A stretch of DNA of 64,000 bases, taken from positions 372,001 through 436,000 of the forward strand of contig CP115858.1 of assembly GCA_027920525.1 (NCBI GenBank). The letters are read 5' to 3'. Both the position numbers and the translations under genes were made by a program. Positions within the stretch are counted from its first letter, which is position 1, and each line of letters opens with the position of its first letter. The notes beneath the pieces were generated by a model that saw nothing but the letters and a program-made list of their open reading frames with translations, was not told the DNA's origin and made no database searches. The DNA is from Chryseobacterium daecheongense (GTDB lineage: Bacteria > Bacteroidota > Bacteroidia > Flavobacteriales > Weeksellaceae). Below are positions 1-9,482 of this stretch, one piece after another.

Positions 1-1000
1 TTATCCTGACAGGCAGAAGAACTGCAGATCAGGAAATAGAAAAACTACTGTCTGAAATTCCGGGAACAGTATATTATTCATGTGATATTACAGATTATCA
101 GGACACAGAGCGATTGCTTACAACCATCAAACAAACCTATCAGGGATTGAATGGAATTATCCATAGTGCCGGAACGTTGAAAGATAGTTTTATTCTGAAT
201 AAAACCCAGGAACACTTGCAACAGGTGCTTCATCCTAAAATTACAGGAGCGAGGGTATTAGATGAAGTAACAAAAGATGAACCTCTTGATTTTATGATGT
301 TCTTTTCATCCGTTGCAGCAGTAACGGGCAATGCAGGACAATCAGATTATGCGTCGGCCAACACCTATCTGGATCATTATGTGGAATACCGAAATGAAGC
401 CGCTGCCAAAGGACAGAGATCAGGAAAAACAATCAGTCTGAACTGGCCATTATGGAAATCCGGTGGAATGCAGGTAAGTGCAGCAGGAGAAAAATACCTT
501 GAAAGTCAGTTTGGTATGATTCCAATGGCAACAGAAACTGGTCTTGAGATGTTCGATCTTATTCTGAAAGCCCAGTCAGGACAATATGCGGTGTATTTCG
601 GTAAAGAAGAAGGAATTTCCAGAACGACAGGTAATGCAATTGCAGGGACCACTCAAAAAAATGTTTCAGTACCTAAAAGTACAAATGAAAATGTAGGTGG
701 TTCAAAAACGGCGAAAGATAAGATCGTTAGAGAAGTGAGTGAAATTGTAGCAAAACTGCTTAAAATGGAGGTTTCTACCGTTGACCAGGAAACAGAATTT
801 GGTGAATATGGTTTTGATTCCCTTTTAATGACCCAGTTTACCAGTGCATTGAATAATTTCTATGATCTTAAATTAATGCCTACGGTATTTTATAACTATC
901 CGGCTATTGGAGTATTTTCAGAATTCCTGATCAAAGAATATCCAAACCTTGCAATAGAAAGTGAAAATGATTCAAGGGCTGTAACTCCAGCTCAGGATTC
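1..1000 (+). other. Module remnant: KR (C-terminal part)-ACP
   Basis: The KR catalytic Ser and Tyr are present (FFSS...SDYASAN, around 300-360). The HSAG motif is followed by an Asp three residues on, as in KRs giving D-configured (B-type) alcohols. The ACP has a GFDSL site with Ser at codon 819. The KS and any DH of this module lie before the window. Confidence 0.85.
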
Positions 1001-4000
1001 AACTCGATTTGATCAATTTTCCGGGCGTAAAAACAGAAAACATTCTTCACAATACAACAGCTCACCGGTAAAGGCAGCTCAAAAGCCAGCTGAAGAGGGA
1101 ATTGCTATTATAGGGATCAGCGGACGTTTTCCGGGATCACCTGACATCAATACTTTCTGGGAGAGAATTAAAAATAATGAAGACCTGATCACAGAAATCC
1201 CTGAAGACCGATGGAGCTGGCAGGAATATTACGGAGATCCTCAAAAAGAAAGCCGCAAAACCAAAGCAAAATGGGGTGGATTTATCAGCGATATCGACAA
1301 ATTTGATCCTTTATTTTTCAATATTTCGCCTAAAGAAGCTGCTTTAATGGATCCTCAGCAAAGAATTACCCTTGAAGCTGTATACCACGCTTTGGAAGAT
1401 GCAGGAATAGCCACTTCCGCATTAAGAGGAACCAATACCGGAACCTTTATCGGAGTATCTGCGGTAGATTATTCCATGTTATTGAATAACGGAACCGATC
1501 TTACAAGTCTGGCACAGTTTTCCACAGGTGCCGCTCATTCGATATTGGTGAACAGAATTTCTTATCTATTGGATATTCATGGACCAAGTGAGCCGGTGGA
1601 TACTGCGTGTTCAAGTGCATTAATTGCCATTCATCGAGGCGTAGAACACATCAGAAACGGACATTGCGATATGGCCATTGCAGGTGGAGTCAACGCCATA
1701 CTGTCTCCGGAACTGACGCTTTCCTTCAGCAGTGCAGGGATGTTGAGCGAAGATGGAAGATGTAAAACTTTTGATCAGCGTGCCAATGGTTATGTCCGTG
1801 GAGAAGGAGTGGGAATTGTGATCCTCAAGTCTTTAAGCAAGGCTGTAGCTGATGGTGATCATATCTACGGAGTGATCCGTGGAACGGCTGAAAACCATGG
1901 TGGAAGAGCTAATACGTTAACCTCTCCGAATCCCAATGCACAAAGAGATCTATTGGTAAAAGCATACCGAAATTCAGATATAGATCCACGTGATATCAGC
2001 TACATAGAAGCACATGGGACAGGAACAGCGCTGGGTGATCCTATAGAAATTGAAGGGCTTAAGCTTACATTCAATACATTATATGAGGATAAAGGACTAC
2101 AGCAAACACAAAAAGCCTATTGCAGCATTGGTAGTGTAAAAACAAATGCCGGACATCTTGAGTCTGCAGCCGGAATGGCCGGATTAGCAAAAGTATTGAT
2201 GGCTATGAAGCATAAAGTTTTACCTGGTAATCCGCATTTGCAAAATCCAAATGCCTATTTACAAATGGAAAATACCCCATTCCGTTTACAGAAAGAAACT
2301 ACAGAATGGACCAGCGAAGGAAATAAGCCACGAATTGCCGGGATCAGCAGTTTCGGATTTGGAGGAGCCAATGCACACATCATTATTGAAGAATATCAGT
2401 CATCAAAATTGACTCATAAAATAGATGGCAGTGCTATTATTCCATTATCGGCAAAGACAAGGGAGCAACTTCAACAACAGATTATCAATCTTAAGAACTA
2501 TCTGGAGCTGAATCCTCAGCTTGATATACATGATGTCGCTTATACTTTGCAAAATGGGCGTGAAAAGATGAAGGAAAAAGCGGTATTTATAGCAGCTAAT
2601 ACCAAAGATCTTATCAACCTTCTTTCTGAAAAAAGAGATCTGAATGCTCCTGTTTGCAAACCGGAAGAAAATAATAGAGCTTTAATTTCAACGGCAGAAA
2701 ACTGGTTAAGCGGAGTATTAAAAGATTGGTCTGCTTGTTATCTGGGTCAGAAACCAGCTAAAATAAGTTTACCAGTGTATCCGTTTGCACGTAATCGTTA
2801 TTGGATTCCGGAAGGAAAAAAGACAGTAGCCGTTTCTGCAAAAGAGCCAGATCAGGAACTATTTGAATATTCTTCAGAAAACATAACAATAGAAGAAAGA
2901 ACTGAACCTGTTGATGTAAAGACTAAAACAGCTCAGGATAACAGCTGGCTGATGGTAAAATTAATTCAGATCGCAGCAGCAACGATTGTGTTGCCTGAAG
3001 AAGATTTTGATACGACCACTCAGTTTAAAGACTATGGTTTTAATTCCATTATGGGTGTTGAATTGGTAAACAATATCAATTCCGAACTGAATATCACCAT
3101 CAAGGCAACTGATTTATACAGTTATCCTAACATTAATTTAATGACGGATTATGTGTTAAAGAATTTTTCTGAAGAATTGCAGGGTCTTGTTGAGGTTCAT
3201 CACTATGCTATTGCAGATAAAACCATATTAACCGAAAAGAAAAGTCAGGCAGCTGAAAATAAAGTTTCAAAGCATTCTGATTCCACCGCTGAAATTGCGA
3301 TTATAGGAATCAGTGGACAATTCGGAACGGCCAATGATCTGAATGAATACTGGAAAGTATTGGCAGAAGGGCAGTGTCTTGTCAAAGAGATAAAGGATGA
3401 GAAATGGACGAGAGATGATAACAATGTGGAAGGACAGAAAAGATGGGCAAGCTGTTTGGAAAATCCGGACTATTTTGATCCTTTATTCTTTAAACTTTCA
3501 GGGTCTGAAGCAGAAATGATGGATCCTATGCAGCGGTTATTCCTTGAACATAGCTGGAAAGCGATTGAAGATGCAGGAATTGACTCAGACTCTCTTTCAT
3601 CTCTGAAATGCGGTGTATATGCAGGAGCAGGACACAGTGATTATATTGCTGGAACTGAAGGAACATTACCTTCGGCGCTTTGGGGAAATTCAAGTGCGAT
3701 ATTGGCCTCAAGAATTTCTTATTTCCTTAATTTAAAAGGACCTGCAATAGCCGTCAATACAGCTTGTTCAAGCTCTTTGGTTGCAATGGATCTTGGATTT
3801 AACAGTCTTCAAAGAGGCGATACAGATCTTGTTTTGGCGGGTGGTATCAATATTATCAATTCTGCCCATTCACATGATATGGCGGTAAGAGCGGGTATGC
3901 TGTCTGCAGATGGACGATGCTACACCTTTGATAGTAGAGCTAATGGCTTTGTGATGGGAGAAGGTGTTGGTGTTGTTGTTTTGAAAAGGCTGGCAGATGC

Positions 4001-7000
4001 AGAACGGGATAACGACCGTATTTATGGAGTGATCAAAGGAAGTCTGACCAACCAGGACGGAACAACCAATGGTATTACCGCTCCAAGTGTAGTATCTCAG
4101 GAAGAACTGGAGAAAGAAGTATATGACAGGTTTAATATCAATCCTGAAACCATCACCTACGTGGAAGCTCACGGAACAGGTACGGGATTAGGAGATCCTA
4201 TAGAATTTGAAGCTTTAAATGCATCATTCAGAGCGTACACCAATCAACAGAATTTCTGCAGTCTGGGAAGCGTGAAAACAAATATAGGTCATGCTTTAGA
4301 AGCTGCCGGAGTGGCTAGTGTTTTAAAAGTACTTCTGGCAATGAAACATAAACAATTGCCGCCTAGCATTAATTATGAGAAGCCTAATGCGTTAATCAAT
4401 TTTAAAGGGAGTCCATTTAAAATACAGGATACACTAACCGATTGGAATACACCGGCTAATACGAAAAGAAGAGCGGCCATCAGCAGCTTTGGTTTTAGTG
4501 GAACCAATGCGCACATGGTTATTGAAGAATACATCCCTCAGGAAAAGAAAGAGATTAAGCATAGCGGAGATGTATTGATCATCTTGTCAGCTAAAAGCAG
4601 AGAACAGTTGATTGTACAGGCTGAACAGCTTGTTAAACATATTAAAAATGAACCGTTCATCAGCTTATATGATATTGCTTACACCCTTCAAATTGGAAGA
4701 TCAGCGATGGAAGAAAGATTGGCTGTTCCAGCGAACACAATTGAAGATTTAGTTAACCGTCTTACTGATTTTACAATCGGAAAAGGAGGGCATTATTTTA
4801 CTGGAAATATCAGACAGCATAAAAAAGAAGTCAACCGATCTTCCGAAGCATCTGCGATTCAAAATGCTTTAGCCAATAAATTCTGGACAGCTGTAGGAGA
4901 ATATTGGGTAAAAGGATTTCCTGTAAAATGGAATGTATTATATCAGGAAACGAAGTGTAATAAAGTTAGTCTACCTCATTATCCTTTTGCAAGAGAAAGA
5001 TATTGGCTGAAATCTGAACAGAAAATAGTTACAAGTTCTGCTATTGCACATCCTTTATTGCATCAGAATAATTCCAGTCTAAAGAATTGTTTGTTTAGCA
5101 GTCTGCTGAATGGAAGTGAATCTTTTTTAAGAGATCATAAGATCTTTGGAGAACAGGTTCTGCCTGGAGTCGCTTATCTTGAAATGGCCCGTGTAGCAGG
5201 TGAGATGGGTGCTGAGGTTTCAATAGCTCAATTAAGAGAAGTGAACTGGTTACAACCTGTAAAGGTTAATACTGAATCAGTACAACTTCACATTAATATT
5301 GAAACTTTAAATAATGAATGGACTTATAAAATCTATTCAGGTCCTAACGAGAAACAACTGCATGGACAGGGAATCATGGGTTCGGTTTCCAGCTCAGCTC
5401 CTCAGATCAAAAACATCAATAAGTTACGAAATAGCTTTATTTCAAAAATGGATAAAGCAGCCTATTATGAATTGTTCAGATCTATTGGATTGGACTATGG
5501 AACAACCTTCCAGGGAGTTCAGGAGGTTTGGTATAATGAGGAGTCTGCATTATCAAGAATTGAGCTAACTCCAGAAGCTGGATTTACTTTATCCCCTGGA
5601 ATGATGGATGGCGCATTACAAACCTGCATGGCGATCAGTCTTTCTGATCAAAGCCAGCAATTGATGTTGCCATTCAGTGTAAGGGAGATCAATATCTATA
5701 AGCCTTTATCACAAGAAATCTGGTGTTATGTGAGAAAAAACAGTTCAGGTAAACAATCCAGCAGTTATGAGATTGAAATGCTGAATCAGCAGGGTGAGGT
5801 TCTGATCAGTTTCACTGAGTTAGTGGTTTTAACATTAGAAAACAACAACAGTACATCTTCGGTGGCTCATGAGAATAAACGTCAGAATACGGAAACTTCA
5901 GAGAGTGGTATTGGATTGTACCTGTATGCTAATGAATGGCAGAAAGCAGATGTAGAGGAATTTAATTCAAAAAGAACAAACACATCAGTTGCTCCTTTGG
6001 TATTTATGGCGGGTGGTTCTGCAGTATTAGCAGAAAAGCTGGAAGAGAGCCTGGAATGTGAAGTAAAGATGATTCATGAAAATGCTCCGGAAGAAACTTT
6101 TATTCAGATTCTTGAAGAAATACAGCAAAGAAAACCTGTAGGGCAAATGATTCAATTGGTATATCCTGCCGGAGAAGAAATGGATTATAGTTTTCTTTCA
6201 GGATTATTGAAAACAGCAGTACAGGAAAGCTTAGTGTCCGCAGGAAAACTAATTGAAGTAGACAATCTGTCGATTAACGGATTGAATGAATTAGTGAGGA
6301 TTTTACAAATTGAACAGGAAAATACCGATGCTGAAGTTCGATATCACCTTGGAAGAAGAGAAGTAAAAAAACTGAAAGTTTTAAACATAAACGACAATCA
6401 AGAGGTAAAAACAGCCGCTAAAGAAAATGGTGTTTATCTGATCACTGGAGGTGCAGGCGGATTGGGATTATTATTTGCAGATTACTTCAATCAGACTGCA
6501 GGCACAAAAGTAATATTGGTCGGCAGAAGTGAGCTTAATGCTTCACAAAAAGGTAGATTAAGAAAATTGTCCAGCACCGCTTACGAACAATGCGATATTA
6601 CTGATCTTGGAAGCGTAACGGCTTTAATGAAAAAAATCAAAAATGAATATGGCCGTATTGATGGTATTATTCATAGTGCTGGGGTAACCAGAGATAGCCT
6701 GATGATTCACAAGACAGCAGCTGAGGTTAGGGATGTTTTCTCTGCTAAAGTAAAAGGAGCTAAAAACATTGATCTGGCAACCAAAAATGAAAATCTTGAT
6801 TTCACGGTTTATTTTTCATCATTAGCGGGAATATTCGGAAATACAGGACAGTCGGATTACGCATCAGCTAATTTGTGGCTGGATCATTTTGCTTCACATC
6901 GCGAAATGGAACGGCTTCGTGGAAAAAGAACAGGAAAGACAGTAAGCATCAACTGGCCATTATGGAAAGAGGGCGGAATGCAGATCAGCACAGAACACGA

Positions 7001-9482
7001 GAAATATATGGCGCATCATTTTGGTTTATGGCCAATGCTGACTGCTGATGGACTTCGTGCTTTTGACACTTTATTGAACAGCAATTTCAATCAGGGAATT
7101 GTCATCTATGGAGATCCTGAAAAACTGGGAATAGAAAAAGGAAGTTCACTACCTCAAAAAGAAGTGGCAAAAGAAACTCCGGTTTCCCAGGCTGATGACC
7201 ATTTATATGAAGCATCTATAGAATATATTGGGACATTGATAGCCGGAACCTTAAAGATCCCTGTGGCTAAATTACAGCAGGATATTCCTTTTGAAGAATT
7301 TGGTATCGATTCTACGATAGTCGTAAGATTGACGAACCTATTGGAAGAAAAACTCGGTAAGGTTTCAAGAACCGTATTTTTTGAATGTCAGACCTTAGGT
7401 GAATTGGTTTCTCATTTCCTGAAAACCCATCGCAATGAACTTATGAAACTAACAGGATCAGCAACAACCGTTGATCATAAGAAAGTAGCATTTACAGATC
7501 AGGTAAAAAATATACAATCTACAGCATCTGATAAGGCAGTAGATCAACGAACAGAAACTCCTGAAAAGGAACTTCCTGAATCATTAATACTATCTGAAGA
7601 TATTGCCATTATCGGATTGAGTGGAAAATATCCTGATGCTAAGAATCTGGATGAGTTTTGGGAGAATCTTAAATCAGGAAAAGACAGCATCAGAGAAATC
7701 CCTGAAGACCGATGGAAGATCAGCGATTTTTATGATCCTGTAAAAGGTAAAGAAGGGAAAACCTATAGCAAATGGGGTGGATTTATGAAAGATATTGATC
7801 TTTTTGACCCTTTATTCTTTAATATTTCTCCTAGAGAAGCAGAAATCATGGACCCTCAGGAAAGACTTTTCTTACAAACAGTATGGGAAACCATGGAAGA
7901 TGCGGGATATACAAAAGCCAAACTTCAGGGGAAAGTAAATGAAACAAGCGGTATGTCAGGACAGGTTGGAGTATATGTAGGAGTAATGTACGAAGAATAT
8001 CAGTTATTCGGAGCAGAAGAAACAGCAAAAGGAAATCCGACAGCTTTACTGGGCAACCCAAGCGGTATTGCCAACCGGGTATCTTACTTTTTCAATTTCC
8101 ACGGACCTAGTATGGCGGTAGATACGATGTGTTCTTCTTCTTTAACGGCAATCCATATGGCTTGTAAAGATTTACAGTCAGGAGAAATAGAAATGGCTGT
8201 TGCAGGAGGAGTCAATCTAAGTTTGCACCAAAACAAATTTTTAATTTTAAGTGAAGGTGGATTCGCCTCCAGCAAAGGCCGATGCGAGAGTTTCGGAGAA
8301 GGTGGAGAAGGCTATGTACCGGGTGAAGGAGTTGGAGCTGTGTTACTAAAACCTTTAAGCCGTGCTGTTGCTGACGGTGATCGTATTTACGGAGTGATTA
8401 AAGGAACAGCTGTCAACCATGGCGGCAAAACCAATGGTTACACCGTCCCGAATCCAAAAGCTCAGACTGCGGTTATTAAAGCGGCCATGAAAAAAGCAGG
8501 AATTCAGCCGGAAGATTTCAGCTATATAGAAGCACACGGAACAGGAACAAGTTTAGGAGATCCTATAGAATTGACCGGATTAAAGAATGCATTCGAATCT
8601 GATGCTAAACAATTTTGCAGCGTAGGTTCCGTAAAATCGAACATTGGGCATTGTGAATCAGCAGCAGGAATATCAGGATTAACAAAGGTGTTGCTTCAAA
8701 TGAAACATCGTCAATTGGTTCCTTCTCTGCATTCTGAAGTACTCAACCCGAACATCGATTTTGAAAACAGTCCATTCAGAGTACAACAGTCTCTGGAAGA
8801 ATGGTCAACACAAGATAATAAGGCACGGATCGCTGGAATCAGTAGTTTCGGTGCAGGAGGAAGTAATGCCCATATCATTATTCAGGAATATGTTAGCCCG
8901 CAGCCTGAGAATCGAAACGTTTTCGGACCAGCAATTATTGTATTGTCAGCTAAAAATGGAAACAGACTCCGGGAGAAGGTTTCAGATCTGAAGGATTTCG
9001 TTGAAAAAAATGCAGAAATCAATCTTCATGATCTTGCTTATACCTTACAGACAGGACGAGACGCATTGGAAGAGCGTTTGGCATTTTTAGCCGAAAGCAA
9101 AGCTGATCTGCTCTTACAACTGAATAATTATCTCAACCACCATCTTGAAGAATTGCTTACCGGAAATGTCCGTAAAGATGATTCAGGGTTCATGCTGGAA
9201 GGAAAGGCAGGAAAAGCTTATCTGGAAAGTGCTCTCCAGGAAAGGGAAAGCGAGTCTCTGATCAAATTATGGATCAAAGGAGCGGTTATCGATTGGAATC
9301 TGTTATATCAGGATGATAAACCATCCATCATCGGTTTGCCATCTTATCCTTTTGCAAGGGAAAGCTACTGGTTTGCCAAAAAGGAGGAAGATCCTGTAAA
9401 AAATACGATTCAGGTACAGCCCATTATACAAGTTCGGGATGAACAAAAACTACATCCTCTTTTACATGCTTATAAAAATTAA
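1..9482 (+). CDS. trans-AT polyketide synthase, 5'-truncated by the window
   Basis: The reading frame is open from position 3, and the first residues are the middle of a ketoreductase (KR), so the gene starts upstream. Domain order: KR (C-terminal part)-ACP-KS1-ACP-KS2-DH-KR-ACP-KS3-first ~10 residues of a DH. No AT domain lies inside any module, which defines the trans-AT class; malonyl units must come from the separate AT encoded at 30145. All three KSs keep Cys-His-His (DTACSSA, NTACSSS, DTMCSSS; HGTGT; NAGH or NIGH). ACP serines are at codons 819, 3045 and 7311. The protein ends just after the HPLLH motif that opens a DH, and the rest of that DH begins the next gene 10 bases later. It acts in the cytoplasm as a multienzyme. 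The PKS class is certain; the product is not recognised. Confidence 0.97.
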   Translation, partial: ILTGRRTADQEIEKLLSEIPGTVYYSCDITDYQDTERLLTTIKQTYQGLNGIIHSAGTLKDSFILNKTQEHLQQVLHPKITGARVLDEVTKDEPLDFMMFFSSVAAVTGNAGQSDYASANTYLDHYVEYRNEAAAKGQRSGKTISLNWPLWKSGGMQVSAAGEKYLESQFGMIPMATETGLEMFDLILKAQSGQYAVYFGKEEGISRTTGNAIAGTTQKNVSVPKSTNENVGGSKTAKDKIVREVSEIVAKLLKMEVSTVDQETEFGEYGFDSLLMTQFTSALNNFYDLKLMPTVFYNYPAIGVFSEFLIKEYPNLAIESENDSRAVTPAQDSTRFDQFSGRKNRKHSSQYNSSPVKAAQKPAEEGIAIIGISGRFPGSPDINTFWERIKNNEDLITEIPEDRWSWQEYYGDPQKESRKTKAKWGGFISDIDKFDPLFFNISPKEAALMDPQQRITLEAVYHALEDAGIATSALRGTNTGTFIGVSAVDYSMLLNNGTDLTSLAQFSTGAAHSILVNRISYLLDIHGPSEPVDTACSSALIAIHRGVEHIRNGHCDMAIAGGVNAILSPELTLSFSSAGMLSEDGRCKTFDQRANGYVRGEGVGIVILKSLSKAVADGDHIYGVIRGTAENHGGRANTLTSPNPNAQRDLLVKAYRNSDIDPRDISYIEAHGTGTALGDPIEIEGLKLTFNTLYEDKGLQQTQKAYCSIGSVKTNAGHLESAAGMAGLAKVLMAMKHKVLPGNPHLQNPNAYLQMENTPFRLQKETTEWTSEGNKPRIAGISSFGFGGANAHIIIEEYQSSKLTHKIDGSAIIPLSAKTREQLQQQIINLKNYLELNPQLDIHDVAYTLQNGREKMKEKAVFIAANTKDLINLLSEKRDLNAPVCKPEENNRALISTAENWLSGVLKDWSACYLGQKPAKISLPVYPFARNRYWIPEGKKTVAVSAKEPDQELFEYSSENITIEERTEPVDVKTKTAQDNSWLMVKLIQIAAATIVLPEEDFDTTTQFKDYGFNSIMGVELVNNINSELNITIKATDLYSYPNINLMTDYVLKNFSEELQGLVEVHHYAIADKTILTEKKSQAAENKVSKHSDSTAEIAIIGISGQFGTANDLNEYWKVLAEGQCLVKEIKDEKWTRDDNNVEGQKRWASCLENPDYFDPLFFKLSGSEAEMMDPMQRLFLEHSWKAIEDAGIDSDSLSSLKCGVYAGAGHSDYIAGTEGTLPSALWGNSSAILASRISYFLNLKGPAIAVNTACSSSLVAMDLGFNSLQRGDTDLVLAGGINIINSAHSHDMAVRAGMLSADGRCYTFDSRANGFVMGEGVGVVVLKRLADAERDNDRIYGVIKGSLTNQDGTTNGITAPSVVSQEELEKEVYDRFNINPETITYVEAHGTGTGLGDPIEFEALNASFRAYTNQQNFCSLGSVKTNIGHALEAAGVASVLKVLLAMKHKQLPPSINYEKPNALINFKGSPFKIQDTLTDWNTPANTKRRAAISSFGFSGTNAHMVIEEYIPQEKKEIKHSGDVLIILSAKSREQLIVQAEQLVKHIKNEPFISLYDIAYTLQIGRSAMEERLAVPANTIEDLVNRLTDFTIGKGGHYFTGNIRQHKKEVNRSSEASAIQNALANKFWTAVGEYWVKGFPVKWNVLYQETKCNKVSLPHYPFARERYWLKSEQKIVTSSAIAHPLLHQNNSSLKNCLFSSLLNGSESFLRDHKIFGEQVLPGVAYLEMARVAGEMGAEVSIAQLREVNWLQPVKVNTESVQLHINIETLNNEWTYKIYSGPNEKQLHGQGIMGSVSSSAPQIKNINKLRNSFISKMDKAAYYELFRSIGLDYGTTFQGVQEVWYNEESALSRIELTPEAGFTLSPGMMDGALQTCMAISLSDQSQQLMLPFSVREINIYKPLSQEIWCYVRKNSSGKQSSSYEIEMLNQQGEVLISFTELVVLTLENNNSTSSVAHENKRQNTETSESGIGLYLYANEWQKADVEEFNSKRTNTSVAPLVFMAGGSAVLAEKLEESLECEVKMIHENAPEETFIQILEEIQQRKPVGQMIQLVYPAGEEMDYSFLSGLLKTAVQESLVSAGKLIEVDNLSINGLNELVRILQIEQENTDAEVRYHLGRREVKKLKVLNINDNQEVKTAAKENGVYLITGGAGGLGLLFADYFNQTAGTKVILVGRSELNASQKGRLRKLSSTAYEQCDITDLGSVTALMKKIKNEYGRIDGIIHSAGVTRDSLMIHKTAAEVRDVFSAKVKGAKNIDLATKNENLDFTVYFSSLAGIFGNTGQSDYASANLWLDHFASHREMERLRGKRTGKTVSINWPLWKEGGMQISTEHEKYMAHHFGLWPMLTADGLRAFDTLLNSNFNQGIVIYGDPEKLGIEKGSSLPQKEVAKETPVSQADDHLYEASIEYIGTLIAGTLKIPVAKLQQDIPFEEFGIDSTIVVRLTNLLEEKLGKVSRTVFFECQTLGELVSHFLKTHRNELMKLTGSATTVDHKKVAFTDQVKNIQSTASDKAVDQRTETPEKELPESLILSEDIAIIGLSGKYPDAKNLDEFWENLKSGKDSIREIPEDRWKISDFYDPVKGKEGKTYSKWGGFMKDIDLFDPLFFNISPREAEIMDPQERLFLQTVWETMEDAGYTKAKLQGKVNETSGMSGQVGVYVGVMYEEYQLFGAEETAKGNPTALLGNPSGIANRVSYFFNFHGPSMAVDTMCSSSLTAIHMACKDLQSGEIEMAVAGGVNLSLHQNKFLILSEGGFASSKGRCESFGEGGEGYVPGEGVGAVLLKPLSRAVADGDRIYGVIKGTAVNHGGKTNGYTVPNPKAQTAVIKAAMKKAGIQPEDFSYIEAHGTGTSLGDPIELTGLKNAFESDAKQFCSVGSVKSNIGHCESAAGISGLTKVLLQMKHRQLVPSLHSEVLNPNIDFENSPFRVQQSLEEWSTQDNKARIAGISSFGAGGSNAHIIIQEYVSPQPENRNVFGPAIIVLSAKNGNRLREKVSDLKDFVEKNAEINLHDLAYTLQTGRDALEERLAFLAESKADLLLQLNNYLNHHLEELLTGNVRKDDSGFMLEGKAGKAYLESALQERESESLIKLWIKGAVIDWNLLYQDDKPSIIGLPSYPFARESYWFAKKEEDPVKNTIQVQPIIQVRDEQKLHPLLHAYKN
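1098..3180 (+). other. Module 1: KS1-ACP, no reductive domains
   Basis: KS1 (about 1098-2396) has active-site Cys at codon 1608 plus both His motifs, so it looks condensing. It is followed by the usual KS flanking linker ending in a YPFAR-type motif, then directly by an ACP (GFNSI, Ser codon 3045). No KR, DH or MT lies between them, so the beta-keto group would stay unless processed in trans. In this ACP the usual Asp before the modified Ser is Asn. Confidence 0.85.
3291..7450 (+). other. Module 2: KS2-DH-KR-ACP
   Basis: KS2 (about 3291-4530, Cys codon 3765) resembles KS6 rather than its neighbours. The DH (about 5047-5850) has intact HxxxGxxxxP (His codon 5136) and DGALQ. The KR (about 6423-7110) has FSSLAG and SDYASAN. 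The ACP has GIDST, Ser codon 7311. Predicted outcome: an alpha,beta-double bond. Confidence 0.88.

Noticed and set aside
3526..8991. Several 60-100-residue frames on the opposite strand or in other frames of the PKS genes
   Set aside because: They lie wholly inside conserved PKS domains, lack recognisable motifs and are expected by chance in long repetitive genes.
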